This document shows positions 1 through 8,258 of a stretch of 64,000 nt of DNA, in pieces. This stretch comes from Microbacterium endophyticum. Its GTDB lineage: Bacteria > Actinomycetota > Actinomycetes > Actinomycetales > Microbacteriaceae. The stretch lies in the NCBI RefSeq assembly GCF_011047135.1, contig NZ_CP049255.1, positions 2,170,001 to 2,234,000 of the forward strand, read 5' to 3'. Made by a program: the position numbers and the translations under genes. Within the stretch, counting starts at the first letter, position 1. Each line of letters opens with the position of its first letter. The notes under the pieces are model-generated. The model was not told the origin of the DNA. It did no database searches and saw only the letters and a program-made list of their open reading frames with translations.

Positions 1-143
1 ACGACGGCTATGACCATGCCGGCGGCAGAAATGAGATTCCCGCGTCGAGCCGTCGACGGCGCGCGCATTTTATGGAGCCCCACAACGAAGAGAGTGGCGG
101 ATGCGAGGTAAAGCGCACCGACGATGAAATCGAAACCGGTCAT
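1..143 (-). CDS. pntB: NAD(P) transhydrogenase subunit beta PntB, N-terminal fragment (cut by window edge)
   Basis: Only the first 47 codons lie in the window. They read MTGFDFIVGALYLASATLFV and continue through an HKM motif and an AARGN-like loop, as at the start of PntB, the NADP(H)-binding and proton-channel subunit of the inner-membrane transhydrogenase. The ATG at 143 overlaps the stop of the preceding subunit gene (ATGA), so the two are translationally coupled. It is the third gene of a pntAA-pntAB-pntB operon on the minus strand. Identification rests on the N-terminal sequence and the gene order. Confidence 0.85.
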   Translation of the reverse strand, partial: MTGFDFIVGALYLASATLFVVGLHKMRAPSTARRGNLISAAGMVIAV

Positions 144-460
144 GATGCATCCTTCGTCGAAGCCTTGGCGTCGTCGTGCACCGTGGGGCGCGTGAACATT
201 GCGAGAATCCGATCGGTGACGACGTACCCGCCGAAGACGTTCGCGGCCGCCAGGGTCCCCGCGATGAAGGTCAGGACGTAGCCCGCCGGAGTGTTGGCGA
301 GCGAGGCAGTGACGACTGCGCCCGCGATAACGACGCCGTGAATGGCATTCGAGCCCGACATCATCGGAGTGTGGAGCGTCGTTGGAATCTTGCTGATCAC
401 TTCTACGCCGACGAGAAGTGCCAGAACGAAAATGGCGAGGTTGCTGAAAAGGGTTTGCAT
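140..460 (-). CDS. pntAB: NAD(P) transhydrogenase subunit alpha part 2 (PntAB), membrane subunit
   Basis: A protein of about 106 residues with three or four hydrophobic helices. It contains LVGVEVISKIPTTLHTPMMS and a following GSNAIHG motif, which are typical of the short membrane part of the split alpha subunit. It forms part of the proton channel that couples hydride transfer from NADH to NADP+ to proton movement. The ATG at 460 overlaps the stop of pntAA; an in-frame GTG one codon upstream (463) is an alternative start. The split-alpha arrangement (PntAA, PntAB, PntB) is the usual actinobacterial form. Confidence 0.93.
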   Translation of the reverse strand: MQTLFSNLAIFVLALLVGVEVISKIPTTLHTPMMSGSNAIHGVVIAGAVVTASLANTPAGYVLTFIAGTLAAANVFGGYVVTDRILAMFTRPTVHDDAKASTKDAS

Positions 461-1668
461 CACGCGGCCTTCGCTTTCGGAGAAGTGATGTGAGCGTCTG
501 GCGCCGGTAGTGGCGCGAGTTTCATCGCATCGCGCACTCTTTCGCTGACGATGAGGCCGTCGTGCGACACCACGATGGCCGAATGAACCTCGTCGGTGGC
601 ATCGATCGTGATCACGCCGTCAGGGGCAAGAGCATCGATGACCGATGTGATGTTTCTGCCGTACATCTGCGAAGCGGATGCCGGGAGATCTGCGGCGAGA
701 TTGCCCCCGCCCACCACAATGACTCCGCCCGCTGTGGTGTGCGTTTCCCCATCGACGGAACCGAAGACGTTGCCACCTTTGTCGCTCGCTCCGAGGTCGA
801 CACATACCGAGCCGGGCTGCAACGTGGCGAGTGCCTGCTCTGAGACGAGAAGGGCAGGCATTCGCCCGGGCACCTTCGCGGTCGTGATGATCACATCGAA
901 CGCGATGAGCGCTTCGGACAGCTCGTTTTGTTGTGCTGCCTGTTCTTCGGTTGTCATTGCGCGCGCGTATCCACCTTCGCCGGCGCCGGCCGCGACCGAC
1001 GACGTGAGAAAACGCGCACCCAACGACTCAACCTCGGTGTGCGATGCGGGACGCACGTCGTAACCGGTCACAATGGCGCCCAAGCGCTTGGTGGTGGCGA
1101 TCGCTTGAAGCCCCGCGACGCCGGTGCCGATCACGATCACTTTTGCGGGGATTGCCGTACCGGATGCCGTCACCATCATTGGCAGGTAACGGCCGAAGCT
1201 CGAAGCGGCGACGATTCCGGCCCGATATCCCGCTGCACTTGATTGCGAGCTCAAAGCATCCATCGCCTGCGCGCGGCTGAGTGTCCGCGGAAGAAGCTCG
1301 AGGGCAACGGCCGTGACCCCGCGGCTTGCGAGTTTTGCGACTGCATCACGGTTATTGAGGGCATCGAGGAGCCCGACGAGGACTTGACCGGAAGTGAGAG
1401 CATCGGCGACCAGGGGAGCCGGAAAATCAAGCACCGCAAGAATATTGCACTTCGCGATGACATCGCTGTGGGATGCCGCAGTGGCACCTGATGCTTCGTA
1501 GGCGCTGTCGGGGAAGCTTGCGTCCGCCCCGCAACCGGCTTCGAAAAGCACAGCAAAACCGGCCTTCACGAGGTGGTCGACAGCGCTCGGATCGAGCGCG
1601 ACGCGATGTTCTCGAGAGCTGAGCTCAGAGAGCACACCCACAATCAGGGTGGTGTCTGTATGTGCCAT
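460..1668 (-). CDS. pntAA: NAD(P) transhydrogenase subunit alpha part 1 (PntAA), NAD-binding subunit
   Basis: A 402-residue protein of the alanine dehydrogenase/PNT family. The N-terminal domain has VLSELSSREHRVALDP, and the Rossmann domain has VIGTGVAGLQAIATTKRLGA followed by GYDVRP. The C-terminal half contains PGRMPALLVS and the VDLGASDKGGN motif. It binds NAD(H) on the cytoplasmic face of the transhydrogenase, which makes NADPH at the expense of the proton gradient. The start at 1668 (MAHTDTTLIVG) has an AAGGA ribosome-binding site 6 bp upstream; an in-frame start at 1719 adds 17 unlikely residues. First gene of the pnt operon. Confidence 0.95.
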   Translation of the reverse strand: MAHTDTTLIVGVLSELSSREHRVALDPSAVDHLVKAGFAVLFEAGCGADASFPDSAYEASGATAASHSDVIAKCNILAVLDFPAPLVADALTSGQVLVGLLDALNNRDAVAKLASRGVTAVALELLPRTLSRAQAMDALSSQSSAAGYRAGIVAASSFGRYLPMMVTASGTAIPAKVIVIGTGVAGLQAIATTKRLGAIVTGYDVRPASHTEVESLGARFLTSSVAAGAGEGGYARAMTTEEQAAQQNELSEALIAFDVIITTAKVPGRMPALLVSEQALATLQPGSVCVDLGASDKGGNVFGSVDGETHTTAGGVIVVGGGNLAADLPASASQMYGRNITSVIDALAPDGVITIDATDEVHSAIVVSHDGLIVSERVRDAMKLAPLPAPDAHITSPKAKAA

Positions 1669-1767
1669 GGCGATCCTTGGTCGGCGCGAAAAGAAATCCG
1701 CTGCCAAGGATTGGAGCAACTACTCGAACTGTACTCGCGGTATTGCTTGATTGGTTAACTAGAGGGC

Positions 1768-2232
1768 ATGTTCCGAACTCCACTCACCCTCTTTCGCACG
1801 CTCGCAATCGGCGAGGCCGTGTCGTGGACGCTTCTCCTCCTCGGGCTTATCCTTCGCGCGACCGCCGACCTCGACATCGCTGTGTCGATTGGTGGCGGCA
1901 TCCACGGTTTCGTGTTTCTCTCTTATGGTGCGACAGCGGTTCTTGTGGCCAAGAACAATCGCTGGAAAGCCGGTCCGGCGATTATCGCGATCGTCAGTGC
2001 TGTCGTCCCGTACGCGACGATCCCGACGGAGATCTGGCTGCATCGAGCAGGCAAGTTAGCGGGTAGCTGGCGCTTGCAGGCAGGGGATGACCCGAGGGAT
2101 GCTGCGTGGCACGACAGGTTCATGCGCCTACTCTTACGCCGCCCGTGGCTGCTCGCTCTGCTCCTTGTCGGTGTGGTCGCGCTGGTCTTCGTTGTGCTGC
2201 TGCTGCTGGTGGGTCCGCCGGGAGGCAAGTAA
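1768..2232 (+). CDS. DUF3817 family integral membrane protein
   Basis: A 154-residue membrane protein. It opens with TLFRTLAIGEAVSWTLLLLG and has a central GGGIHGFVFLSYG segment, both typical of DUF3817. Four hydrophobic helices are apparent, the last at residues 128-150 followed by a short tail. The function of the family is not established. The gene is divergent from the pnt operon, 99 bp from the pntAA start; AGAGGGC precedes the ATG. Confidence 0.85.
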   Translation: MFRTPLTLFRTLAIGEAVSWTLLLLGLILRATADLDIAVSIGGGIHGFVFLSYGATAVLVAKNNRWKAGPAIIAIVSAVVPYATIPTEIWLHRAGKLAGSWRLQAGDDPRDAAWHDRFMRLLLRRPWLLALLLVGVVALVFVVLLLLVGPPGGK

Positions 2233-2282
2233 ACACTGCGGGCAGCACGCTTGAGCCCTCGCCGTGCGTGCTGCTCTGCCAC

Positions 2283-3020
2283 TCAGCTGCGGGCGAGAGC
2301 CGCGAACTGATCGACTGATACTTCGCGATTGCTGACGTGCTCAGAAACAGATCTGAGAGTGAGATTGTGATCGCGCGCGTACTTGCGTAGCAGCGCGAAC
2401 GCATCATCCATGCTGAGCGAGAGACCGTTGGCCACGACGCCTTTCGCCTGCTCGATGACGATTCTGCTTTCCAGAGCGTGCCGAAGCTGGTCTTCGACCG
2501 CGTGGCCCTCTCGGATCACTCGCTCCTGCAGAATCCCGATCGTTGCCACATCTGCCAGAGCCTGAGCCACAGCGGCATCGCGAGCGCTGACTTCATCGGG
2601 ACGGGAACCGAAAAGGTTCATCGTGCCGATGACTTTTCCGCGAAGCTTGAGGGGTGTCGCAAGGGTCGACCGGAACCCCTGGTCGACTGCGGAGGCTTGG
2701 AACGCGTGCCACGGTGCGGGCTCCGAAATGTCTTTCACCGAGACAGCGATACCGGTTCGGAGACACTCGCTACACGGACCCGCGTCAGCATTCAGCCGCA
2801 TGACGTTCACGAACGCTTCCGTCTCGCTGGTCGACGCCATGAGCTGGAGACGACCCGAGCCATCGACGAGCGTGAGGCCACCGGCATCCATATGCAGAAT
2901 CGACGCGCAGCTTTCGACCAGAGTGTGGAGCAGATCGACCATGTCGTACTCGGTCGTCAAGGTATCTGCGACCGCGACAAACGCTGCGTTGATATGGGCT
3001 TCGCGGGACGTGCCGTCCAT
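2283..3020 (-). CDS. GAF and ANTAR domain-containing regulator
   Basis: A 245-residue soluble protein. Residues of about 25-165 form a GAF-type sensor domain (VESCASILHMDAGGLTLVD, then ATPLKLRGKVIGTMNLFG). The C-terminal region of about 180-235 (VIEQAKGVVANGLSLSMDDAFALL) is an ANTAR RNA-binding domain. ANTAR proteins act as transcription antiterminators by binding dual-hexaloop RNA, usually under control of the attached sensor domain. The ligand and target RNA cannot be told from the sequence. It stands alone between the DUF3817 gene and a small Cys-rich gene. Confidence 0.9.
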   Translation of the reverse strand: MDGTSREAHINAAFVAVADTLTTEYDMVDLLHTLVESCASILHMDAGGLTLVDGSGRLQLMASTSETEAFVNVMRLNADAGPCSECLRTGIAVSVKDISEPAPWHAFQASAVDQGFRSTLATPLKLRGKVIGTMNLFGSRPDEVSARDAAVAQALADVATIGILQERVIREGHAVEDQLRHALESRIVIEQAKGVVANGLSLSMDDAFALLRKYARDHNLTLRSVSEHVSNREVSVDQFAALARS

Positions 3021-3110
3021 GAGGTCCTGACTGTGTCAAAGAACTCCGGCAACATTCGGAAGAGTCCGGGAAGACAGATGCTTCCCTGTGTGCAGTTTAG
3101 GCGCGAAAGC

Positions 3111-3515
3111 TCAGGCGACCTGCTCGCCGCACATGCCGCAGACGCCTTTTGCGGACACCTCGATGTAGCACGTGGGGCACACGGCGCGCGGCCGTTCTTC
3201 GGCGGGTGTGGGGCGTCGTGCAGGCGTCGCTGCGCGGGAGGCGCGCGGAGTCTTGGTGGCTTTCGCCGCGACCGGTGCCGCGGGCTGCTCTACGACCGCC
3301 GCAGGTACGTGCTCGGCGCAGTAGAAGCGCACAAAGCCAGCGTGGTTCGTGGGATGGCGGTGTTTGAAAGCCCAGAGCTCATCGCGAGGGAACGCATCTT
3401 TGTCGTTGTCGCAGCTCGCGCAGCGAATGGGCTCACCCGGAGCCGACTCGGAGGCCATCATCGGGGTTTCGAACGGGATGTCGTCTCGCCAATCGGCAGA
3501 CATAACAATTTTCAT
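3111..3515 (-). CDS. Small protein with three pairs of CxxC/CxxC-like metal-binding motifs
   Basis: A 134-residue protein of unknown function. The N-terminal part has a conserved-looking opening (MKIVMSADWRDDIPFETP), a CASC pair near residue 30 and a HxxHPTNHAGFVRFYC segment. After a basic Ala/Pro-rich linker the C-terminus has CPTCYIEV and CGMCGEQV, which together look like a zinc ribbon. The ATG at 3515 has AAAGGA 7 bp upstream and is preferred over 3548. I do not recognise a characterised homologue; homologues in related genomes may carry automatic enzyme names that the sequence does not support. Confidence 0.75.
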   Translation of the reverse strand: MKIVMSADWRDDIPFETPMMASESAPGEPIRCASCDNDKDAFPRDELWAFKHRHPTNHAGFVRFYCAEHVPAAVVEQPAAPVAAKATKTPRASRAATPARRPTPAEERPRAVCPTCYIEVSAKGVCGMCGEQVA

Positions 3516-3817
3516 GAGCGCGTCCTTTCTCAGGCTGACGCCAGCCACCAGTTGCAGCGAATCACGAAACAGACCGCGCTCTCTCTACGGTAGGCGAATC
3601 TTGGCGCTCCGGATACGACGGGGGCGGTCCGAAGCCCCGATCAGACGCTATGGCGGGTGCGTGCGGTTTCGGCAGGCTCAAGCGTTATGGATCTGTGACT
3701 TCTGTCCCCGTTTTCGAGTGCGGTTCGATCTCGTCGTCGGAGGTGCACAATGAAAATGCGGCAAACTGAGATCACGCCGCGCAGTGATCTTCGTGTGCGA
3801 GACAGGAGGGATCGAGC
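3516..3817. other. Intergenic stretch without a recognisable gene
   Basis: This divergent intergenic region of about 300 bp separates the Cys-rich protein gene and the Nudix gene. I see no convincing coding frame, RNA gene or repeat in it. It must carry the promoters for both flanking genes. Confidence 0.5.
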
Positions 3818-4519
3818 ATGGCAACAGCAGGTGCGCGAGACCAACTCCGAGCTCTCGCCGATGCCGCAGCCAGCGGCGAGCGGATGTTCCCGGTATTCGA
3901 CCAGATGCCGCGCGCGGGTCGGGAGCGGGCGGCATCCGTGCTGATTCTGTTCGGGGCGCTCGACACTTTTCCCAGCGCTCATGACGCTGCCGCGCGCGCG
4001 GTTTCGCGAGATCTCGACGTGCTTTTGCTTGCGCGCGCCTCGACGCTGCGCGCGCACCCCGGGCAGGTGGCTTTTCCCGGTGGGCGTGCCGATCCGGGCG
4101 ATGCCGACGCCATCGCTGCGGCGCTCCGTGAAGCACGAGAAGAAACTGGGCTCGACACCGAGGGCGTCGAAGTGCTCGGTACCCTCGAAGGCGTGCCCCT
4201 GTCGTATTCGGAGCATCTCGTCACGCCAGTGTTGGCATGGTGGCAACGCCCATCGCCGGTGGGCGTTGTTGACGAGGCCGAATCATCTGATGTGTTCCGG
4301 GCGCCGGTCGCGGATCTTCTTGACCGGGCCAATCGCGGAGTGACCGTCATCGAACGAGATGGTCAGCAGTGGCGAGGGCCTGCTTTTCATGCCAGAGGGC
4401 AACGAGGCACGCAATTGGTGTGGGGCTTCACTGCGCTGCTTCTCGATGCGCTCTTCGACCGACTCGGATGGACGGAACCCTGGGACGAAACCCGTGAATT
4501 CAAAATTGGCGGAGGATAG
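3818..4519 (+). CDS. Nudix hydrolase, CoA pyrophosphatase-like
   Basis: A 233-residue Nudix protein. The CoA-diphosphatase signature (LRAHPGQVAFPGGRADPGD) runs directly into the Nudix box (ALREAREETGL), which supplies the metal-binding glutamates. By family it would hydrolyse CoA or a related nucleotide pyrophosphate; substrate specificity is inferred. The TAG stop (4517-4519) lies in the 14-15 bp sequence shared with the end of the tRNA-Ser gene, so before the IS insertion this gene ended inside the convergent tRNA gene. The coding sequence itself is intact. Confidence 0.88.
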   Translation: MATAGARDQLRALADAAASGERMFPVFDQMPRAGRERAASVLILFGALDTFPSAHDAAARAVSRDLDVLLLARASTLRAHPGQVAFPGGRADPGDADAIAAALREAREETGLDTEGVEVLGTLEGVPLSYSEHLVTPVLAWWQRPSPVGVVDEAESSDVFRAPVADLLDRANRGVTVIERDGQQWRGPAFHARGQRGTQLVWGFTALLLDALFDRLGWTEPWDETREFKIGGG

Positions 4520-4521
4520 GG
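4507..4521. repeat. Left target-site duplication of the IS481-family element
   Basis: TGGCGGAGGATAGGG here is repeated at 5809-5823 on the other side of the element. The copy at 5809 belongs to the 3' end of tRNA-Ser, including CCA. This is the expected outcome of an insertion with a 14-15 bp target duplication. Confidence 0.85.
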
Positions 4522-4593
4522 TGTCTGGGTTCACGACATAGGTCACAGGTGATAGGTCTTTGGTGAGTCGCGTCATGCGTCACAGTCCGATGT

Positions 4594-5763
4594 ATGTCGA
4601 AGCATCGGGTTGTTGTTTTGAAGATCATCGCGGGCCAGCTCACCGTCACCGACGCGGCGATCGAGTACGGGATCTCCCGTCGACATTTGCATCGGCTACT
4701 CGCTCGTGACGGTGGACTGGACGCGGTCGAGCCACGCTCACGGCGACCGAAGACGAACGCGTCCGCCACACCGGAACAAGTTCGCGCCCGGATCATCACC
4801 CTTCGGGCGGAACTCACAACCCAAGGACTCGATGCCGGCCCTGTCACGATCGCCTGGCACCTCGAACACGAGCAACACACACCGCCATCGACATCCACGA
4901 TCAGACGCATCCTGCACACCGCCGGGTTGATCACTCCCGAACCCCGCAAACGACCGAAATCGTCCTACATCCGCTTCGAAGCAGCCCAACCCAACGAGAC
5001 CTGGCAATCAGACTTCACCCACTGGCGCCTCGCAAACGGCCAGGACGTCGAAATCCTGAACTGGCTCGACGACCACTCCCGCTACCTCCTGTCCTGCACC
5101 GCCCACACCCCGGTCACCGGCGACAACGTCGTCACCACATTCCTCGCAGCAACCGACGAACACGGCACCCCCGCCTCAACACTCACCGACAACGGCCGCG
5201 TCTACACAGCCCGATTCGGCGGCGGGCGCAACGCCTTCGAATACCTCCTCGCACTACTCGGAGTGAAACAAAAGAACGGCACACCCAACCACCCGCAGAC
5301 CCAAGGCAAAATCGAACGCTTCCACCAAACCCTCAAACGATGGCTCGGAGCCAGACCCCCAGCCACCACCCTGCATGAGCTACAACTCCAGCTCGACCAC
5401 TTCCGACACCACTACAACGAGCAGCGCCCCCACCGAAGCAACAACAGAACAACACCAGAGGCCACCTACCGTGCATCCCCGAAAGCTCTCCCCACAGCCC
5501 CACGGGCAGGACACTTCAGAATCCGCTACGACCACGTCGGCAGCAACGGCAAAATGAGCCTTCGCCGAGCCGGACGAATGCACCACCTCGGCATCGGAAC
5601 AGCCCACCGCGGCAAACGCATCATCGCGCTCATCGACGAAACAACCGTCACGATCATCCACCTCGACACCGCCGAGATCATCGCAACAAACACCATCAAC
5701 ACACAACGCGCCTACTGGCGCAACGAAATGAAAGAGCCCGGCCGATGGCCGGGCTCTTTCTGA
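4594..5763 (+). CDS. IS481-family DDE transposase
   Basis: A 389-residue transposase. An N-terminal helix-turn-helix region (residues of about 15-45, TDAAIEYGISRRHLHRLL) is followed by an rve integrase core. The apparent catalytic triad is D140 (WQSDFTHW), D199 (LTDNG) and E241 (QTQGKIERFH). It carries out cut-and-paste or copy-out transposition of its own element. The last codons overlap a perfect 13-bp hairpin that probably terminates transcription. No frameshift or internal stop is visible. Confidence 0.92.
   Translation: MSKHRVVVLKIIAGQLTVTDAAIEYGISRRHLHRLLARDGGLDAVEPRSRRPKTNASATPEQVRARIITLRAELTTQGLDAGPVTIAWHLEHEQHTPPSTSTIRRILHTAGLITPEPRKRPKSSYIRFEAAQPNETWQSDFTHWRLANGQDVEILNWLDDHSRYLLSCTAHTPVTGDNVVTTFLAATDEHGTPASTLTDNGRVYTARFGGGRNAFEYLLALLGVKQKNGTPNHPQTQGKIERFHQTLKRWLGARPPATTLHELQLQLDHFRHHYNEQRPHRSNNRTTPEATYRASPKALPTAPRAGHFRIRYDHVGSNGKMSLRRAGRMHHLGIGTAHRGKRIIALIDETTVTIIHLDTAEIIATNTINTQRAYWRNEMKEPGRWPGSF
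5731..5759. terminator. Perfect hairpin at the end of the transposase gene
   Basis: The arms AAAGAGCCCGGCC (5731-5743) and GGCCGGGCTCTTT (5747-5759) are perfectly complementary around a 3-base loop and end in a TTT run on either strand. It overlaps the last coding triplets of the transposase. It could terminate the transposase transcript and also block read-through from the tRNA-Ser side. Confidence 0.7.
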
Positions 5764-5808
5764 CACATGTCGCGACTCAGGTGAGACCTATGTCGCGACT
5801 CATCACAG

Positions 5809-5896
5809 TGGCGGAGGATAGGGGATTCGAACCCCTGAGAGCTTTCACTCAACACGCTTTCCAAGCGTGCGCCATAGGCCACTAGGCGAATCCTCC
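5809..5896 (-). tRNA. tRNA-Ser(GGA), CCA encoded
   Basis: On the minus strand this folds as a class II tRNA. The acceptor GGAGGAT pairs with ATCCTCC, and the anticodon stem CACGC/GCGTG encloses the loop TTGGAAA with anticodon GGA. There is a long variable arm and a T-arm GGGGTTCGAATCCCC. The discriminator is G and CCA is encoded (TGG at 5809-5811). The IS481-family element abuts the 3' end; the duplicated target sequence keeps the gene complete. Confidence 0.95.
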
Positions 5897-5972
5897 ACAG
5901 CCCCGGAGGGCCGCAGACCATCCTACAGGTCATCGGCAGTGCTCCCGAGCCCGAGGTCGGGATCGCTGTTGC

Positions 5973-8258
5973 CTATTTGGCAACCTCAACCGCAGGGCGC
6001 ACCACAATCGAGCGTGGTGCAGCGAGAGCGAAAGCGCGACGCACGGGGCTCGCTGACGCCCGCAACTCGTCGCGAACGGATGCCGCAGCATCCGCTAATC
6101 CGCTGCTACTGGCCGCTGTGCCCGCTGGCGAGTACGCCGCACGCTCGATCGCTGGCACGAGTAGGTTCAGCCCGATCAGCGCGCTGTCGCAGCTATCGCG
6201 AAGGTGCGCTGCGACAGCGCGCGGAGACGCGCTCGCCGAGATCGCGATGCCGAGGTCGATTGCGGAATCGACGACGAATGCCCAAGCCGCGTGCGCATCA
6301 CCGCGATGCGCCAGATGCAGCCGACGACCACGGCGGAGCGCGGCAACAAGTCCTGGCATGGCGAGCAGCAACACGACGAGTCCCAAGATGCCGATTGTTG
6401 AGCCCAGCGCGTCGCCCTCGCCCGCAGCCTCGGCGCTATTTTGATCGAGCGCATCTGCGGGTCGGCCATTAGATGTCGACGGCGAAGCTGAGGGCGCAGT
6501 CGGTTGCGCCGAGGCGGCGTTTTCTTCGGTGGTGTCGGTGGAATTCGTGGGCGTCGCCGAGAAAACCGTCGCCGTGCCCAGGCTCTTCGTCGGCTCGAAT
6601 GCTACCCAGCCAATGCCATCGAAATACACCTCGGGCCACGCATGGAGCTGCGAACTCGACACCTGGTACACGCGCTGTTCGCCGACGACGTCTGTCGTTG
6701 CGACGCCGGGCAGATACCCGACGACGATGCGAGAGGGCATATCGAGTGTTCGTGCCATCGAGGCGAACGCCGAAGCAAAATGCACGCAATAGCCACTACG
6801 CACCTCGAGAAACTTCGAAACCGCAACCATGCCCGATCCGTCGAAGTCTTCTTCTACCGGCGCGTCGAGAGAGTATTCGAACTCTGAGCCTCGAAACCAG
6901 CTTTGAAGTGCGATCAGCGCGTCGTAGTCGGTTGCGGCTCCAGCCGTCACCTCAGAAGCAAGCTGAGCGATGTTCGAAGGAATATCGCTCGGCATCTCGG
7001 TGAACAGGTCATCGTTGCCTGAGCCACCGGCATCCGATGCCTGAATTTGTTCCCGGGTTGGGCGCGGAACCTCGCTCGTCACGGCGTAGCTTTGCCCGCG
7101 AGTGTTGCTCGCTACCGCGGTGACCGTGCCGCCTTCGGGTCGCGCCTCCCAATCTCCGCTCAAACCCGTGACATCGGTCGCTGGGTAAGGCACGGGAAGA
7201 AGCCCGGAGTTGAGAGCCTCGATATCGATCGTTGTCACGCCGGCTGTGCGCGCGATGTCGCCGCCAGCCGTGATCGCGGCAACCCCGGAGCCGGGCGTCA
7301 GCGCGAGCGCACCGCCCTCATCGGGCGTCCAGACCGCGCCATCGAGCGTCGAGAGAGTTGCGGCGCGAAGATAGGGCGCCGTTGGCAGCGTGGTGCGAAA
7401 CGTAAGAACGTCGACGTCATTCGGCTGCCTCAGATCGTCGCCGAGCCGGAGGGTCGGGTTGATCGAAGTGCCGGCGAGTCCCGTACTGGCCTGCGTGCGT
7501 GCCACCGGCGCGGGCAGAAGTGGGGTGACAACGAGAGCTGTGATGACAGCGACGGTGCCGATTGCGAGAGCGGCCGCACCGCGGCCAGCATGTCGCCGCG
7601 CAGTAGTGGCATGGCCATCCGTTGAAGAAATTGACTGCAATGCGCGTGATTTCTCACGACGCCGCGTCTCAGTCCACAACAGAAACAGGATGCTGGCAGC
7701 CAAGAACACGAACTCACCCGCACTGAAGTCGCCGGGCACGATGACCTGCGCGATGACAGAAACCGCGACGAGTGCGAGGCCAGCCAAAAGCGGCATTCGG
7801 GCGGTGAGGACGACATGATCCATCGCAACCGAAAGCAGCATGATCGCCGCGACCAGGCAGAAAGAAAGCGCGAGAGTAGGAGACAGCGGAGCCGCGCCCA
7901 CCGCGATTTCGTCGAGGGCTTGAGCGAGCAAAGACTGCGCCCCGACAACGGTCTGAGATGTGGGGATAACGACGAATATCCCGGTCGTCGGCAGAAATGC
8001 GGCCGTCAGAAACACGACACACGTCAGCAGTTCCAGCAGGGGGACAACGACCGCCGCCAGCAATAAGCGGCGTGCGCCCCAGCCGACGGCGAGAACGACG
8101 GCTGTTCCAAAGAGCGCTGTCGTGACCCAAGCGCCCGAGTCGATGACGCGCAGGAGCGGCAGCGCGCTCGCGACAAGCGCTGTCCACAGTGCGATGGTCG
8201 GCAAGAGCGCACCGCGGCGATGCTGGGCGCGGTGCGCCCGACGTTCAGCGGATGCCAT
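5973..8258 (-). CDS. TgpA-type transglutaminase-like membrane protein
   Basis: A 761-residue protein. An N-terminal block of hydrophobic helices (residues of about 20-210) and a further helix near 245 are followed by an extracytoplasmic transglutaminase-like domain. The catalytic Cys lies in RSGYCVHFASAFASMAR, and His and Asp in HAWPEVYFDGIGWVAFEPT. A Ser/Thr-rich linker, another transmembrane helix near residue 615 and a cytoplasmic tail follow. With the upstream DUF58 and MoxR genes it forms the common MoxR-DUF58-TgpA cluster. The biological substrate is unknown. It overlaps the DUF58 gene by 14 bp. Confidence 0.9.
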   Translation of the reverse strand: MASAERRAHRAQHRRGALLPTIALWTALVASALPLLRVIDSGAWVTTALFGTAVVLAVGWGARRLLLAAVVVPLLELLTCVVFLTAAFLPTTGIFVVIPTSQTVVGAQSLLAQALDEIAVGAAPLSPTLALSFCLVAAIMLLSVAMDHVVLTARMPLLAGLALVAVSVIAQVIVPGDFSAGEFVFLAASILFLLWTETRRREKSRALQSISSTDGHATTARRHAGRGAAALAIGTVAVITALVVTPLLPAPVARTQASTGLAGTSINPTLRLGDDLRQPNDVDVLTFRTTLPTAPYLRAATLSTLDGAVWTPDEGGALALTPGSGVAAITAGGDIARTAGVTTIDIEALNSGLLPVPYPATDVTGLSGDWEARPEGGTVTAVASNTRGQSYAVTSEVPRPTREQIQASDAGGSGNDDLFTEMPSDIPSNIAQLASEVTAGAATDYDALIALQSWFRGSEFEYSLDAPVEEDFDGSGMVAVSKFLEVRSGYCVHFASAFASMARTLDMPSRIVVGYLPGVATTDVVGEQRVYQVSSSQLHAWPEVYFDGIGWVAFEPTKSLGTATVFSATPTNSTDTTEENAASAQPTAPSASPSTSNGRPADALDQNSAEAAGEGDALGSTIGILGLVVLLLAMPGLVAALRRGRRLHLAHRGDAHAAWAFVVDSAIDLGIAISASASPRAVAAHLRDSCDSALIGLNLLVPAIERAAYSPAGTAASSSGLADAAASVRDELRASASPVRRAFALAAPRSIVVRPAVEVAK

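Larger units (their letters stand above)
4522..5808 (+). mobile_element. IS481-family insertion sequence in the 3' end of tRNA-Ser
   Basis: The element is about 1.29 kb with one transposase gene. The left end reads TGTCTGGGTTCACGACATAG and the right end, reverse-complemented, reads TGTGATGAGTCGCGACATAG; both continue with GTC, so the ends are imperfect inverted repeats with a conserved CGACATAGGTC core. Direct repeats of 14-15 bp flank it; the exact edge is ambiguous by one base because a G lies between the terminal ACA and the right repeat. IS481 elements are known to make target duplications of variable length up to about 15 bp. The element looks complete and potentially active. Confidence 0.88.

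Noticed and set aside
4522..5808. Idea that the IS inactivates the tRNA-Ser or Nudix gene
   Set aside because: The target duplication restores the tRNA acceptor end and CCA, and the Nudix stop codon is retained in the left copy, so both genes are complete.
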